Of a stretch of 7,599 nucleotides of DNA, positions 1-6,960 are shown one piece after another. Source of the DNA: Rhodospirillaceae bacterium (GTDB lineage: Bacteria > Pseudomonadota > Alphaproteobacteria > Rhodospirillales_A > Casp-alpha2); NCBI GenBank assembly GCA_003488105.1, contig DNMS01000161.1, forward strand, positions 6,573-14,171, read 5' to 3'. Made by a program: the position numbers and the translations under genes. Positions within the stretch are counted from its first letter, which is position 1. The number at the start of each line of letters is the position of its first letter. Under the pieces are notes generated by a model that worked only from the letters and a program-made list of their open reading frames with translations, did no database searches and was not told where the DNA came from.

Positions 1-113
1 TGGTGCATGCGGGGCTGACACGCGGTATTCTCGCGCGCACCCAGGCGTGGCGGAAACGTTGAGCGGCAAAACCCGCCCGCGCCGCCGCATAGTCCTGGTC
101 TATGGATGATATC

Positions 114-137
114 CGAATTAACGATTTGACGAATTGA
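114..137. repeat. Three tandem 8-bp repeats upstream of phnW
   Basis: Three back-to-back octamers, CGAATTAA (114-121), CGATTTGA (122-129) and CGAATTGA (130-137), fit the consensus CGAWTTRA with no gap. They lie in a short AT-rich patch in an otherwise very GC-rich region, 84 bases before the phnW start. An 8-bp period does not match the 11-bp period of Pho boxes. A regulator-binding array is the likeliest reading, but no regulator gene is in view. The copies also contain TTGAC-type hexamers (126-131, 134-139), yet neither has a recognisable -10 box at 16-18 bases, so I do not call a promoter here. Confidence 0.5.
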
Positions 138-206
138 CCCATCCCGCCCGAAACTCCGCGCGACCGGCTGCCCGAACGGCCCGGCCGCGGCCCTAATGAC
201 AAAGTT

Positions 207-213
207 GGAAAGG
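207..213 (+). promoter_or_regulatory. Ribosome binding site of phnW
   Basis: GGAAAGG ends 7 bases before the ATG at 221. The spacing and purine run support this ATG as the start. The protein from this ATG begins with the family-typical segment containing LLTPGPL. Confidence 0.7.
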
Positions 214-220
214 CCCAACC

Positions 221-1354
221 ATGACGTTGACCCCCGGTGATCCCCTTCTTCTCACGCCCGGCCCCCTGACCACCGCCGCCGAAACCCGCGACGCCATGCG
301 CCACGATTGGGGCTCGCGCGATCAGGCGTTCATCGACGCCAACGCCGCCGTGCGCCGCAAGCTGCTGGAAATCGCCAATGCGGCCGCGACCCACGTTTGC
401 GTGCCGCTCCAGGGCTCCGGCACCTTCGTGGTCGAGGCGGCGCTTTGCACCCTGATCCCCAAGACCGGCAAGGCGTTGATCCTGGTCAACGGCGCCTACG
501 GCAAGCGCATGGGCAAGATTTTGGAATACGCCGGGCGCGCGTTCGAGATTTCCGAAACCGCCGAGGACGTGCCGCCGGACGCGGCGGCCCTGGCCGCCAA
601 ACTGGCCGCCGATGCCGCCATCACCCATGTCCTGGTCGTTCATTGCGAAACCACCTCGGGCATTCTCAACCCCATCGCCGACATCGCCCATGTGGTGAAG
701 GACGCGGGGCGGTCCCTGATCATCGACGCCATGAGCGCCTTCGGCGCCATCGAACTGGACCTCGCCAAGGTGCCGTTTGACGCCGTCATGGCGTCGTCCA
801 ACAAATGCCTGGAAGGGGTGCCCGGCATGGGCTTCGCCCTGATCCGCAAGACGGTTCTGGAAGGCTGCGAAGGCCATTCCCATTCCCTGGCCCTCGACCT
901 CTACGACCAGTGGCAGGCGATGGAGGCCAACGGCCAGTGGCGCTTCACGCCGCCGACCCATGTCATCTTCGCCTTCGCCAAGGCCATCGAGCAGTTCGAG
1001 GCCGAGGGCGGCCAGCCGGGGCGCTTCAAGCGTTATTCGGAAAACTGCCGCGTCCTGATCGACGGCATGGCCGAACTGGGCTTCCAGACCCTGCTGCCCC
1101 AGGGCCTGCAGGCGCCGATCATCGTCACCTTCCACATGCCGTCGGACCCCGCCTTCGATTTCCAGGTGTTCTACGACAAGGTGAAGGATCGGGGCTTCGT
1201 GCTCTATCCCGGCAAGCTGACGGTGGCGCCCAGCTTCCGCGTCGGCTGCATCGGCCACCTGGGGGCGGCCGAGATGAAGGCGGCACTCAAGGCCATGGCG
1301 GAAGTGCTGGCCGAAATGGGCGTGAAGACCGGCGCCCCCCAGGCCGCCGAATAG
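221..1354 (+). CDS. phnW: 2-aminoethylphosphonate:pyruvate transaminase PhnW
   Basis: This cytoplasmic PLP enzyme moves the amino group of 2-aminoethylphosphonate (AEP) to pyruvate, giving phosphonoacetaldehyde and L-alanine, the entry step of hydrolytic AEP breakdown. The 377 residues match the usual PhnW length and class V aminotransferase (fold type I) layout. The N-terminus has LLTPGPL (residues 10-16). QGSGT (64-68) is the PLP-phosphate loop, HCETTSG (141-147) lies in the active site, D169 in IIDAMS should contact the pyridine nitrogen, and K195 in ASSNKCLEG is the expected Schiff-base lysine. R340 in APSFRVGCIG is the conserved C-terminal substrate-side arginine. A GGAAAGG ribosome site supports the ATG start. 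It is followed after 9 bases by the FAD oxidoreductase gene, so the two are probably co-transcribed. The downstream phnA and phnY complete the pathway. The remaining doubt is substrate breadth, since PhnW relatives differ little in sequence. Confidence 0.95.
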   Translation: MTLTPGDPLLLTPGPLTTAAETRDAMRHDWGSRDQAFIDANAAVRRKLLEIANAAATHVCVPLQGSGTFVVEAALCTLIPKTGKALILVNGAYGKRMGKILEYAGRAFEISETAEDVPPDAAALAAKLAADAAITHVLVVHCETTSGILNPIADIAHVVKDAGRSLIIDAMSAFGAIELDLAKVPFDAVMASSNKCLEGVPGMGFALIRKTVLEGCEGHSHSLALDLYDQWQAMEANGQWRFTPPTHVIFAFAKAIEQFEAEGGQPGRFKRYSENCRVLIDGMAELGFQTLLPQGLQAPIIVTFHMPSDPAFDFQVFYDKVKDRGFVLYPGKLTVAPSFRVGCIGHLGAAEMKAALKAMAEVLAEMGVKTGAPQAAE

Positions 1355-1363
1355 GCCGCAATC

Positions 1364-3817
1364 GTGACCGACGCCGCCAAGACGCCGCCCGCGACCGCCG
1401 AGGTCGTCGTCATCGGCGGCGGGGTCATCGGCTGTTCCATTGCCTATCACCTGACCAAGATCGGCATTACCGACGTGGTGCTGCTGGAGCGGCGCAAGCT
1501 GACCTCCGGCACCACCTGGCATGCGGCGGGCTTGATCGGCCAGCTGCGTGGCAGCGCCAACATGACGCGGCTGGCCAAATACACGGCGGAACTGTACCGC
1601 GAGTTGGAGGGAGAGACCGGCCAGGCCACGGGTCTGAAGCAGAACGGGTCCGTCTCCGTCGCCCTCCACGAAGGGCGGATGGAGGAATTCCGCCGCAACG
1701 CCTCCATGGCCAAGGTGTTCGGCCTGCAGGTCGACATCATCACCCCGGAAGAAGTCAGGGAACGCCATCCCCTGGTGGAAACCGGCGACGTGCTGGGCGG
1801 CACCTGGATTCCCTCGGACGGGCAGGGCAACCCGGCCGACATCACCCTGGCCCTGGCCAAGGGGGCGCGCATGGGTGGGGCGCGTTTGTTCGAGGATACC
1901 AAGGTCACCGGGATCATCGTCGAGAACGGCCGCGCCGCCGGCGTGCGCACGGAGACGGGCGAGGTGCGCGCCCGCTGGGTCGTGCTGGCCACCGGCATGT
2001 GGGGCCGCGACATGGCGGCCCAGGTCGGCGTGACCCTGCCGCTGCATGCCTGCGAGCATTTCTACATCGTCACCGAACCCTTCGCGGGCATGACGCCGGA
2101 CCTGCCGGTGCTGCGGGTCTACGACGAATGCGCCTATTACAAGGAAGACGCCGGCAAGATGCTGATCGGCGCGTTCGAGCCCAAGGCCAAGCCCTGGGGC
2201 ATGGACGGCATTCCGGACGATTTCGAATTCGACCAATTGCCCGACGACTTTGATCATTTCGAGCCGATTTTGGAAGCCGCCATGGCGCGCCTGCCGGCGC
2301 TGGAGAATGCTGGCATCCAGACTTTCTTCAACGGCCCGGAAAGCTTCACCCCCGACGTGCGCTACAACCTGGGTCCCGCACCGGGGCTGGACGGGCTGAT
2401 GGTCGCGGCGGGGCTCAATTCCATCGGCATTCAGTCGGCGGGCGGCATCGGCCGTGTGGTCGCGGACTGGATCAAGTCGGGCCATGCCCCCATGGACCTG
2501 TGGGAAGTGGACGTCCGCCGCCAGATGCCGTTCCAGGCCAACCGCGCCTATTTGCGCGACCGGGTTTCGGAAAGCCTGGGCCTTCTCTACGCCACCCATT
2601 GGCCGTTTCAGCAGTATACGACGGGGCGGGGCCTGCGCCGCTCGCCGCTCCACGAACATCTGAAGGCCGCCAACGCCTGTTTCGGCGAAAGTGCGGGGTG
2701 GGAGCGCGCCAACTGGTTCGCGCCGGAAGGGACCGAACCCAAATACGAATACAGCTACGGCCGGCAGAACTGGTTCGATCATTCAGCGGCGGAGCATCGC
2801 GCGGCGCGGGACGGCGTCGCCCTGTTCGATCTCACGACCTTCGCCAAGTTCCGGGTCGAGGGCGCGGACGCGGCCCGGGTCCTGGGCCGGGTGTCGGCCA
2901 ATCATGTCGCGGGCGATGCGGGTCGCGCCGTCTATACCCAATGGCTGAACGACCGCGGCGGGATCGAGGCCGATCTGACCGTCACGCGGCTGACCGAGGA
3001 CGCCTTCCTGGTCGTCACCTCCGGCGCCTGTCAGGTGCGGGATTTCCACTGGCTCAAGGGCCATGTGCAGGATCATGAGCGCTGCACGGTCACCGATGTG
3101 ACCTCGGGCCATGCGGTGATCGGCGTTGCCGGGCCCCGGTCGCGGGACCTGCTGGCCAAGCTGACGCCGGAAAATCTCGGCAACGACGCCTTTCCCTTCG
3201 GTGCCAGCCGCGAGGTCGAATTCGCGATGGCGATGGCGCGGATGACCCGCATTTCCTATGCGGGCGAACTGGGCTGGGAAATCATGATGCCGACGGAATT
3301 CGCGGCCCATGTCTATGAAGCGATCAATGCGGCGGGCCGGGACTTCGGCCTGGTCCATGCCGGCATGCATGCCATGAACTCCCTGCGCATCGAAAAGGCC
3401 TACCGCCATTGGGGCCACGACATTTCCGATGAAGACACGGCGTTGGAAGCCGGGCTCGGCTTCGCCGTCGCCTGGGACAAGCCCGGCGGCTTCATCGGCC
3501 GCGAGGCGTTGCTGGCGCAGCGGGAGGTGGGGATCACGCGCCGCCTGCTGCAGTTCCTGATCACGGACCCCGAACCGCTGCTCTACCACAACGAGCCGAT
3601 CTGGCGGGACGGTGCGATCGTCGGCAAGGTCACGTCGGGCATGTACGGCCATACCCTGGGCGGGGCCGTGGGCATGGGCTATGTGTCCGTGCCGGACGGC
3701 GGCGTGGCCGGGATCGACGGCCATGCCTACGAGATCGAGATCGCCGGCGTGCGCTATCCGGCCCAGGCCTCGCTCAAGCCTCTCTACGATCCCGCGTCAT
3801 CTCGCCTGCGCGGCTGA
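1364..3817 (+). CDS. FAD-dependent oxidoreductase with C-terminal GcvT domains (dimethylglycine/sarcosine dehydrogenase-like), AEP cluster
   Basis: A two-part flavoprotein of 817 residues. Residues about 13-380 form a DAO-type FAD domain: Rossmann loop GGGVIG (18-23), ribose-binding E42, TSGTTWHAAGL (47-57), ATGMWG (209-214) and NGPESFTPD (323-331). In mammalian dimethylglycine dehydrogenase the histidine of the equivalent TWHAAGL motif carries covalent FAD, so H53 is predicted to be flavinylated. After an FAO_M-like linker (about 383-435), residues about 440-715 are a GcvT folate-binding domain (GGIEADLTV 532-540, YAGELGWE 632-639, LRIEKAYRHWG 674-684), with a GcvT_C barrel to about 805. The start must lie after the in-frame phnW stop at 1352; GTG 1364 is the first candidate, with a weak ribosome site. 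Known relatives demethylate dimethylglycine or sarcosine and pass formaldehyde to tetrahydrofolate. Tight linkage to phnW argues for an aminophosphonate substrate, perhaps N-methyl-AEP or AEP. The family is secure; the substrate is inferred. Confidence 0.85.
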   Translation: MTDAAKTPPATAEVVVIGGGVIGCSIAYHLTKIGITDVVLLERRKLTSGTTWHAAGLIGQLRGSANMTRLAKYTAELYRELEGETGQATGLKQNGSVSVALHEGRMEEFRRNASMAKVFGLQVDIITPEEVRERHPLVETGDVLGGTWIPSDGQGNPADITLALAKGARMGGARLFEDTKVTGIIVENGRAAGVRTETGEVRARWVVLATGMWGRDMAAQVGVTLPLHACEHFYIVTEPFAGMTPDLPVLRVYDECAYYKEDAGKMLIGAFEPKAKPWGMDGIPDDFEFDQLPDDFDHFEPILEAAMARLPALENAGIQTFFNGPESFTPDVRYNLGPAPGLDGLMVAAGLNSIGIQSAGGIGRVVADWIKSGHAPMDLWEVDVRRQMPFQANRAYLRDRVSESLGLLYATHWPFQQYTTGRGLRRSPLHEHLKAANACFGESAGWERANWFAPEGTEPKYEYSYGRQNWFDHSAAEHRAARDGVALFDLTTFAKFRVEGADAARVLGRVSANHVAGDAGRAVYTQWLNDRGGIEADLTVTRLTEDAFLVVTSGACQVRDFHWLKGHVQDHERCTVTDVTSGHAVIGVAGPRSRDLLAKLTPENLGNDAFPFGASREVEFAMAMARMTRISYAGELGWEIMMPTEFAAHVYEAINAAGRDFGLVHAGMHAMNSLRIEKAYRHWGHDISDEDTALEAGLGFAVAWDKPGGFIGREALLAQREVGITRRLLQFLITDPEPLLYHNEPIWRDGAIVGKVTSGMYGHTLGGAVGMGYVSVPDGGVAGIDGHAYEIEIAGVRYPAQASLKPLYDPASSRLRG

Positions 3818-3845
3818 TTTCCCACGTTAATTCGCCCAATCGAAG

Positions 3846-3867
3846 CCTGACCCGGTCCCGGGTCGGG
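3846..3867 (+). terminator. GC-rich hairpin after the oxidoreductase gene
   Basis: GACCCGG (3849-3855) and CCGGGTC (3858-3864) are perfect complements. The stem extends outward through one G-U pair to 3846-3867. The innermost pairs must open to give a workable loop. It lies 28 bases past the stop codon of the oxidoreductase gene, where a transcript end would be expected. No T-run follows directly (the next bases are ATCGTCGTCATATTG), so it may be a weak terminator, an mRNA 3' stabiliser or only a fold in the leader. Confidence 0.4.
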
Positions 3868-3878
3868 ATCGTCGTCAT

Positions 3879-3897
3879 ATTGATTTAACCTATCAAT
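3879..3897. promoter_or_regulatory. Inverted repeat, candidate operator upstream of phnA
   Basis: ATTGAT (3879-3884) and ATCAAT (3892-3897) are perfect inverted arms around a 7-base AT-rich spacer. The element lies just upstream of the promoter candidate at 3916-3944, where an activator would sit. Arms of 6 bases can arise by chance in AT-rich DNA, and I do not recognise the motif as belonging to a specific regulator family. Confidence 0.3.
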
Positions 3898-3906
3898 CAC
3901 ATAGTT

Positions 3907-3920
3907 ATTAGCGATTTGAC
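3907..3920. repeat. 14-bp motif shared with the phnW upstream region
   Basis: ATTAGCGATTTGAC here matches ATTAACGATTTGAC at 117-130 in 13 of 14 positions. Both copies are on the same strand and at similar distances from the downstream start codon (80 bases to the phnA ATG, 90 to the phnW ATG). Here the 3' end of the motif forms most of the -35 hexamer TTGACA. The likeliest reading is a shared promoter or operator element that coordinates the two units; this is inference from position and similarity. Confidence 0.45.
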
Positions 3921-3944
3921 ATATCCTTGGCCGGTCACGAGAAT
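3916..3944 (+). promoter_or_regulatory. Sigma70-like promoter candidate for phnA-phnY
   Basis: A perfect -35 hexamer TTGACA (3916-3921) is followed after exactly 17 bases by GAGAAT (3939-3944), which matches the -10 consensus at 4 of 6 positions. Transcription would begin near 3951, giving a leader of about 50 bases before the phnA ATG. The site is in the AT-rich gap between the phnW pair and phnA, which suggests that phnA-phnY can be expressed separately from the upstream genes. Confidence 0.5.
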
Positions 3945-3984
3945 TCCCGAAACCAGGGCACGTCCCCGCGTGCCGGACGATTTC

Positions 3985-3993
3985 AAAGGTGAG
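3985..3993 (+). promoter_or_regulatory. Ribosome binding site that sets the phnA start
   Basis: AAAGGTGAG sits 7 bases before the ATG at 4001. An in-frame GTG at 3989 lies inside this purine run and so cannot use it. The ATG is therefore preferred. Residue numbering against S. meliloti PhnA also favours it. Confidence 0.65.
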
Positions 3994-4000
3994 CAGCATC

Positions 4001-5272
4001 ATGGATCAGACCCCATCCCATCCCAGTAGCGTCTCCGTCAACGGCCGTACCTATGCCTGGCCCAGCCAGCCCCTGGTGGTGGTCTGCATCGACGGCTCGG
4101 AGCCGGATTACATCGAACAGGCCATCGCCGGCGGCCATATGCCGTTCCTGGAAAAGGCGCTGAAGGGCGGGTCCGACCTGCGCGCCGAATGCGTGGTGCC
4201 CAGTTTCACCAACCCCAACAATCTGTCGATCGTCACCGGCGTGCCGCCCAAGGTGCACGGCATTTCCGGCAACTTCTTCCTGGACCCGGACACGGGCGAG
4301 GAAGTGATGATGAACGACCCCAAATTCCTGCGCACGGACACCATTTTCAAGGCCTTCCACGATGCCGGCGCCAAGGTCGCCATCGTCACCGCCAAGGACA
4401 AGCTGCGCCGCCTGCTGGGCCATGGCCTCGACTTTACCTCGGGCCGCGCCGTGTCGTTCTCGTCGGAAAAGGCGGACCAGACCAGCAAGGCCGAAAACGG
4501 CATCGACAATGCGCAGGCCCTGGTCGGGCGGCCGATCCCGGATGTCTATTCGGCGGACCTGTCGGAATTCATCTTCGATGCGGGCGTCAAGCTGATGGAA
4601 ACCATGCGCCCCGACATCATGTACCTGTCGACCACCGACTACATCCAGCACAAGCATGCCCCCGGCACGCCGGTGGCCAATGCCTTCTACGCCATGATGG
4701 ACGGCTATTGGGCCAAGCTGGATGCGCTCGGCGCCGTGCTGGCGATGACCGCCGACCACGGCATGAACGCCAAGTTCGGCAGCGACGGCCAGCCTGACGT
4801 GATTTATCTGCAGGAAGTGCTCGACGGTATCCTGGGTGCGGGCAAGGCGCGGGTGATCCTGCCGATCACCGACCCCTATGTCGTGCACCACGGGGCCTTG
4901 GGCTCCTTTGCCACCGTCTACCTGCCGCCGGATGCGGATACATCCGCCGTCATCTCCAAGCTGGCCGCGGTTTCCGGTGTGCAAAAGGTCTACGACAAGA
5001 AACACGGCTGCGCCGAATTCGAACTGCCGGAAGACCGCCTGGGCGACCTGATCGTGGTGTCCGACAAAGCCAAGGTACTGGGCACCTCGTCCGACCGCCA
5101 CGACCTCAGCCAGTTGAAGGAGCCCCTGCGCTCCCACGGCGGGGTGACGGAACAGAAAGTGCCCCTGATCGTGACCCGCACGGCCTCCGTCGACAGCGGC
5201 CGGCGGCTTCGCAACTTCGACATCTTCGACGTGGCGCTCAACCACACGGCGCTCGCCCAAAACGCGGCCTGA
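4001..5272 (+). CDS. phnA: Phosphonoacetate hydrolase PhnA
   Basis: PhnA is a zinc enzyme of the alkaline phosphatase superfamily that hydrolyses the C-P bond of phosphonoacetate to acetate and inorganic phosphate, the last step of the PhnW-PhnY-PhnA route. From the ATG at 4001 the protein has 423 residues, close to the S. meliloti enzyme. The metal and nucleophile set is complete: D31 (CIDGSEPD), nucleophile T70 (SFTNPNNLS), D213 and H217 ([10 protein letters not shown]), D252-H253 (TADHGMN) and H379 (RSHGG). As I recall, the S. meliloti residues are D29, T68, D211, H215, D250, H251 and H377, so all seven show one constant offset of +2. No signal peptide is seen, so it should act in the cytoplasm. 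An alternative GTG start at 3989 would add four residues but overlaps the ribosome site. phnY follows after 67 bases. It should not be confused with E. coli YjdM, formerly also called PhnA. Confidence 0.95.
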   Translation: MDQTPSHPSSVSVNGRTYAWPSQPLVVVCIDGSEPDYIEQAIAGGHMPFLEKALKGGSDLRAECVVPSFTNPNNLSIVTGVPPKVHGISGNFFLDPDTGEEVMMNDPKFLRTDTIFKAFHDAGAKVAIVTAKDKLRRLLGHGLDFTSGRAVSFSSEKADQTSKAENGIDNAQALVGRPIPDVYSADLSEFIFDAGVKLMETMRPDIMYLSTTDYIQHKHAPGTPVANAFYAMMDGYWAKLDALGAVLAMTADHGMNAKFGSDGQPDVIYLQEVLDGILGAGKARVILPITDPYVVHHGALGSFATVYLPPDADTSAVISKLAAVSGVQKVYDKKHGCAEFELPEDRLGDLIVVSDKAKVLGTSSDRHDLSQLKEPLRSHGGVTEQKVPLIVTRTASVDSGRRLRNFDIFDVALNHTALAQNAA

Positions 5273-5286
5273 TGAACGCCGCCTGA
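5261..5286 (+). repeat. Imperfect 12-bp duplication across the phnA stop codon
   Basis: AACGCGGCCTGA (5261-5272, ending in the phnA stop) is repeated as AACGCCGCCTGA (5275-5286) after two bases, with 11 of 12 identical. The second copy is outside the reading frame of phnA because TGA at 5270 already ends it. It looks like a small local duplication with no evident function. Confidence 0.4.
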
Positions 5287-5309
5287 AACAACACAGCATT
5301 AAACAACAC
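5286..5309 (+). repeat. Direct repeat AAACAACAC in the phnA-phnY gap
   Basis: AAACAACAC occurs at 5286-5294 and again at 5301-5309, separated by six bases. The short gap also holds a small CCCC-GCC-GGGG hairpin (5309-5319) just before the phnY ribosome site. Neither has a T-run, so I see no terminator between phnA and phnY, and the two genes are probably one transcript. Confidence 0.35.
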
Positions 5310-5326
5310 CCCGCCGGGGGACGTTT

Positions 5327-5331
5327 GGAGG
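5327..5331 (+). promoter_or_regulatory. Ribosome binding site that sets the phnY start
   Basis: GGAGG lies 8 bases before the ATG at 5340, an ideal placement. A TTG codon at 5325 is in frame but overlaps this site. Starting at the ATG gives 485 residues, the length I recall for the characterised S. meliloti PhnY. Confidence 0.75.
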
Positions 5332-5339
5332 ACAATTCC

Positions 5340-6797
5340 ATGGACAGCGCCGTTACCGACCTCAAAGATGAAGTGATCCACGAAAAGCTCCGCCTTGTCG
5401 GAGACAGCGGCGTGCGCGACGAGCGCATCGAGGTCATGAACCCCTACACCAACAAGGTCGTCGGCACGGTGCCGAAGGCGTCGGTTGCCGACGTCAAGAA
5501 GGCGTTCAAGACGGCTGCTGAATACAAGCCGACCCTGACCCGGCACGAGCGCGCGGAAATCCTCAAGAAGACCGGCGAAATCCTCTATTCCCGCCGCGAG
5601 CAGGTGTCCGACCTGATCACCGCCGAATGCGGCCTGTCGAAAAAGGATTCGATGTACGAGGCCGGGCGCTCCAACAGCGTGTTCAACCTGTCCGCTGCCC
5701 TGACCCTGATGGACGACGGCGAGGTGTTTTCCTGCGACGTGTCGCCCTCGGGCCCGAAGCGCAAGATCTTTACCACGCGTCAGCCGCTGCGGGCGATCAG
5801 CGCCATCACGCCGTTCAACCATCCGCTCAACCAGGTCGCGCATAAGATCGCGCCCTCGGTCGCGACCAACAACTGCATGGTCCTGAAGCCGACGGAGAAG
5901 ACGCCGCTGACGGCGCTGCTGCTGGCCGACGTTCTTTACGAAGCGGGCCTGCCGCCGGAAATGTTCCAGGTCATCACCGGCGCCCCGGCCGAGATCGCCG
6001 ACGAGATGATCACCAACGAACATGCCGATCTGGTGACCTTCACCGGCGGCGTGGCGGTCGGCAAGTACATCGCCGACCACGCGGGCTATCGCCGCATGGT
6101 GCTGGAACTGGGCGGCAATGACCCCCTGATCGTCATGGAAGACGCCGACCTGGAGAAAGCCGCGACCCTGGCCGTCGCGGGTGCCACCAAGAACTCGGGC
6201 CAGCGCTGCACGGCGGTGAAGCGCATCCTGGTGGTCGACGCGGTCGCCGACGAATTCGTCAAGATCGCCCTGGAAAAGGTCAAGGCCATCAAGTACGGCG
6301 ATCCCATGGACCCGGACACGGATGTCGGCACGGTGATCGAGGAAAAGGCCGCCATGCAGTTCGAACGCCGGGTCAATGACGCCGTCGCCAAGGGGGCCGA
6401 GCTTCTGTACGGCAACAAGCGGGACGGTGCCCTCTATTCGCCGACCCTGGTCGACCGCGTGCCCTTCGATTGCGAACTGGTGCGCGAGGAAACCTTTGGC
6501 CCCGTGGTGCCGATCATCCGCTGCCCCAATGACATCGCCGAAGTCATCAAGATTTCCAACTCCACGGCCTTCGGCCTGTCGTCCGGCGTGTGCACCAACA
6601 ACATGGAATACATCACCCGCTTCATCGACGACTTGGTCGTCGGCACGGTCAACGTCTGGGAAGTTCCCGGTTTCCGCATCGAAATGTCGCCCTTCGGCGG
6701 GATCAAGGATTCGGGCCTGGGCTACAAGGAAGGCGTGATCGAGGCGATGAAGAGCTTCACCAACGTGAAGACCTTCTCCATGCCCTGGCTCAGCTGA
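5340..6797 (+). CDS. phnY: Phosphonoacetaldehyde dehydrogenase PhnY
   Basis: PhnY oxidises phosphonoacetaldehyde, the product of PhnW, to phosphonoacetate with NAD+, and so supplies PhnA. It is an aldehyde dehydrogenase superfamily protein of 485 residues from the ATG at 5340. Visible landmarks are the oxyanion asparagine in PFNHP (N160), VLKPTEKTP with cofactor-binding K183, the nucleotide-site segment FTGGVAVGK (about 234-242), the general base E256 in ELGGNDP, catalytic C290 in [18 protein letters not shown], and the C-terminal [10 protein letters not shown]. Three arginines fit phosphonate binding as described for S. meliloti PhnY (R108, R290, R447 there): R110, R289 and R446 here. These arginines separate it from generic succinate-semialdehyde-type dehydrogenases. 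The gene ends with adjacent in-frame stops TGA TAG. It lies 67 bases after phnA with no terminator between them, so the two are probably co-transcribed. Confidence 0.93.
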   Translation: MDSAVTDLKDEVIHEKLRLVGDSGVRDERIEVMNPYTNKVVGTVPKASVADVKKAFKTAAEYKPTLTRHERAEILKKTGEILYSRREQVSDLITAECGLSKKDSMYEAGRSNSVFNLSAALTLMDDGEVFSCDVSPSGPKRKIFTTRQPLRAISAITPFNHPLNQVAHKIAPSVATNNCMVLKPTEKTPLTALLLADVLYEAGLPPEMFQVITGAPAEIADEMITNEHADLVTFTGGVAVGKYIADHAGYRRMVLELGGNDPLIVMEDADLEKAATLAVAGATKNSGQRCTAVKRILVVDAVADEFVKIALEKVKAIKYGDPMDPDTDVGTVIEEKAAMQFERRVNDAVAKGAELLYGNKRDGALYSPTLVDRVPFDCELVREETFGPVVPIIRCPNDIAEVIKISNSTAFGLSSGVCTNNMEYITRFIDDLVVGTVNVWEVPGFRIEMSPFGGIKDSGLGYKEGVIEAMKSFTNVKTFSMPWLS

Positions 6798-6822
6798 TAG
6801 ACGTTTCCTCAAGGTCATCCGA

Positions 6823-6851
6823 TTGTAAGGGGCGGGTTTTCGGACTATAAG
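6823..6851 (+). promoter_or_regulatory. Sigma70-like promoter candidate for the phosphate transporter gene
   Basis: TTGTAA (6823-6828, 4 of 6 matches) and TATAAG (6846-6851, 5 of 6 matches) are separated by exactly 17 bases. Transcription would begin near 6858, about 100 bases before the transporter start. This suggests that the transporter can be expressed independently of phnY. An imperfect Pho-box-like pair, AGGTCAT (6812-6818) and TTGTAAG (6823-6829), overlaps the -35 box but is weak. Confidence 0.45.
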
Positions 6852-6865
6852 CGCACTCAGTGCGT
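6851..6865 (+). terminator. Small hairpin downstream of phnY
   Basis: CGCAC (6852-6856) and GTGCG (6860-6864) pair around the loop TCA, with one more G-U pair outside. It lies 54 bases past the phnY stop and is followed by TCTATTG rather than a real T-run. It may end the phn transcript weakly, but the stem is short and overlaps the expected start of the next transcript, so I hold the call loosely. Confidence 0.25.
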
Positions 6866-6960
6866 CTATTGAGGGGTGGGCGAGTATTACGGCGGCCGCC
6901 GGGCGAAGAGTCCGTCCGCGGCCCCGGTTGTGAAACCTGCACCGGAAAGCGCGAAGGCAC

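Noticed and set aside
3..62. Possible C-terminal end of an upstream + strand gene (19 codons then TGA at 60-62)
   Set aside because: Too short to recognise, and another frame is open to a stop at 107-109, so neither can be chosen.
126..162. Sigma70 promoter for phnW using TTGACG (126-131) or TTGACC (134-139)
   Set aside because: No -10-like hexamer is found at 16-18 bases downstream of either; the hexamers are better explained as part of the tandem octamers.
805..2253. A 482-codon + strand frame overlapping the phnW and oxidoreductase genes
   Set aside because: Out-of-frame reading of two clear genes; its product is Arg/Gly/Pro-rich with no domain.
2783..3724. A 313-codon minus-strand frame opposite the GcvT half of the oxidoreductase
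   Set aside because: Shadow of the GcvT-domain coding sequence, which has strong conserved motifs on the + strand.
5309..5319. CCCC-GCC-GGGG hairpin as a terminator between phnA and phnY
   Set aside because: Only four base pairs, a three-base loop, no T-run, and the phnY ribosome site follows directly.
3983..5437. A 484-codon open frame on the minus strand opposite phnA
   Set aside because: Same reason: a reverse-strand shadow of a gene with complete catalytic residues, with no recognisable domain.
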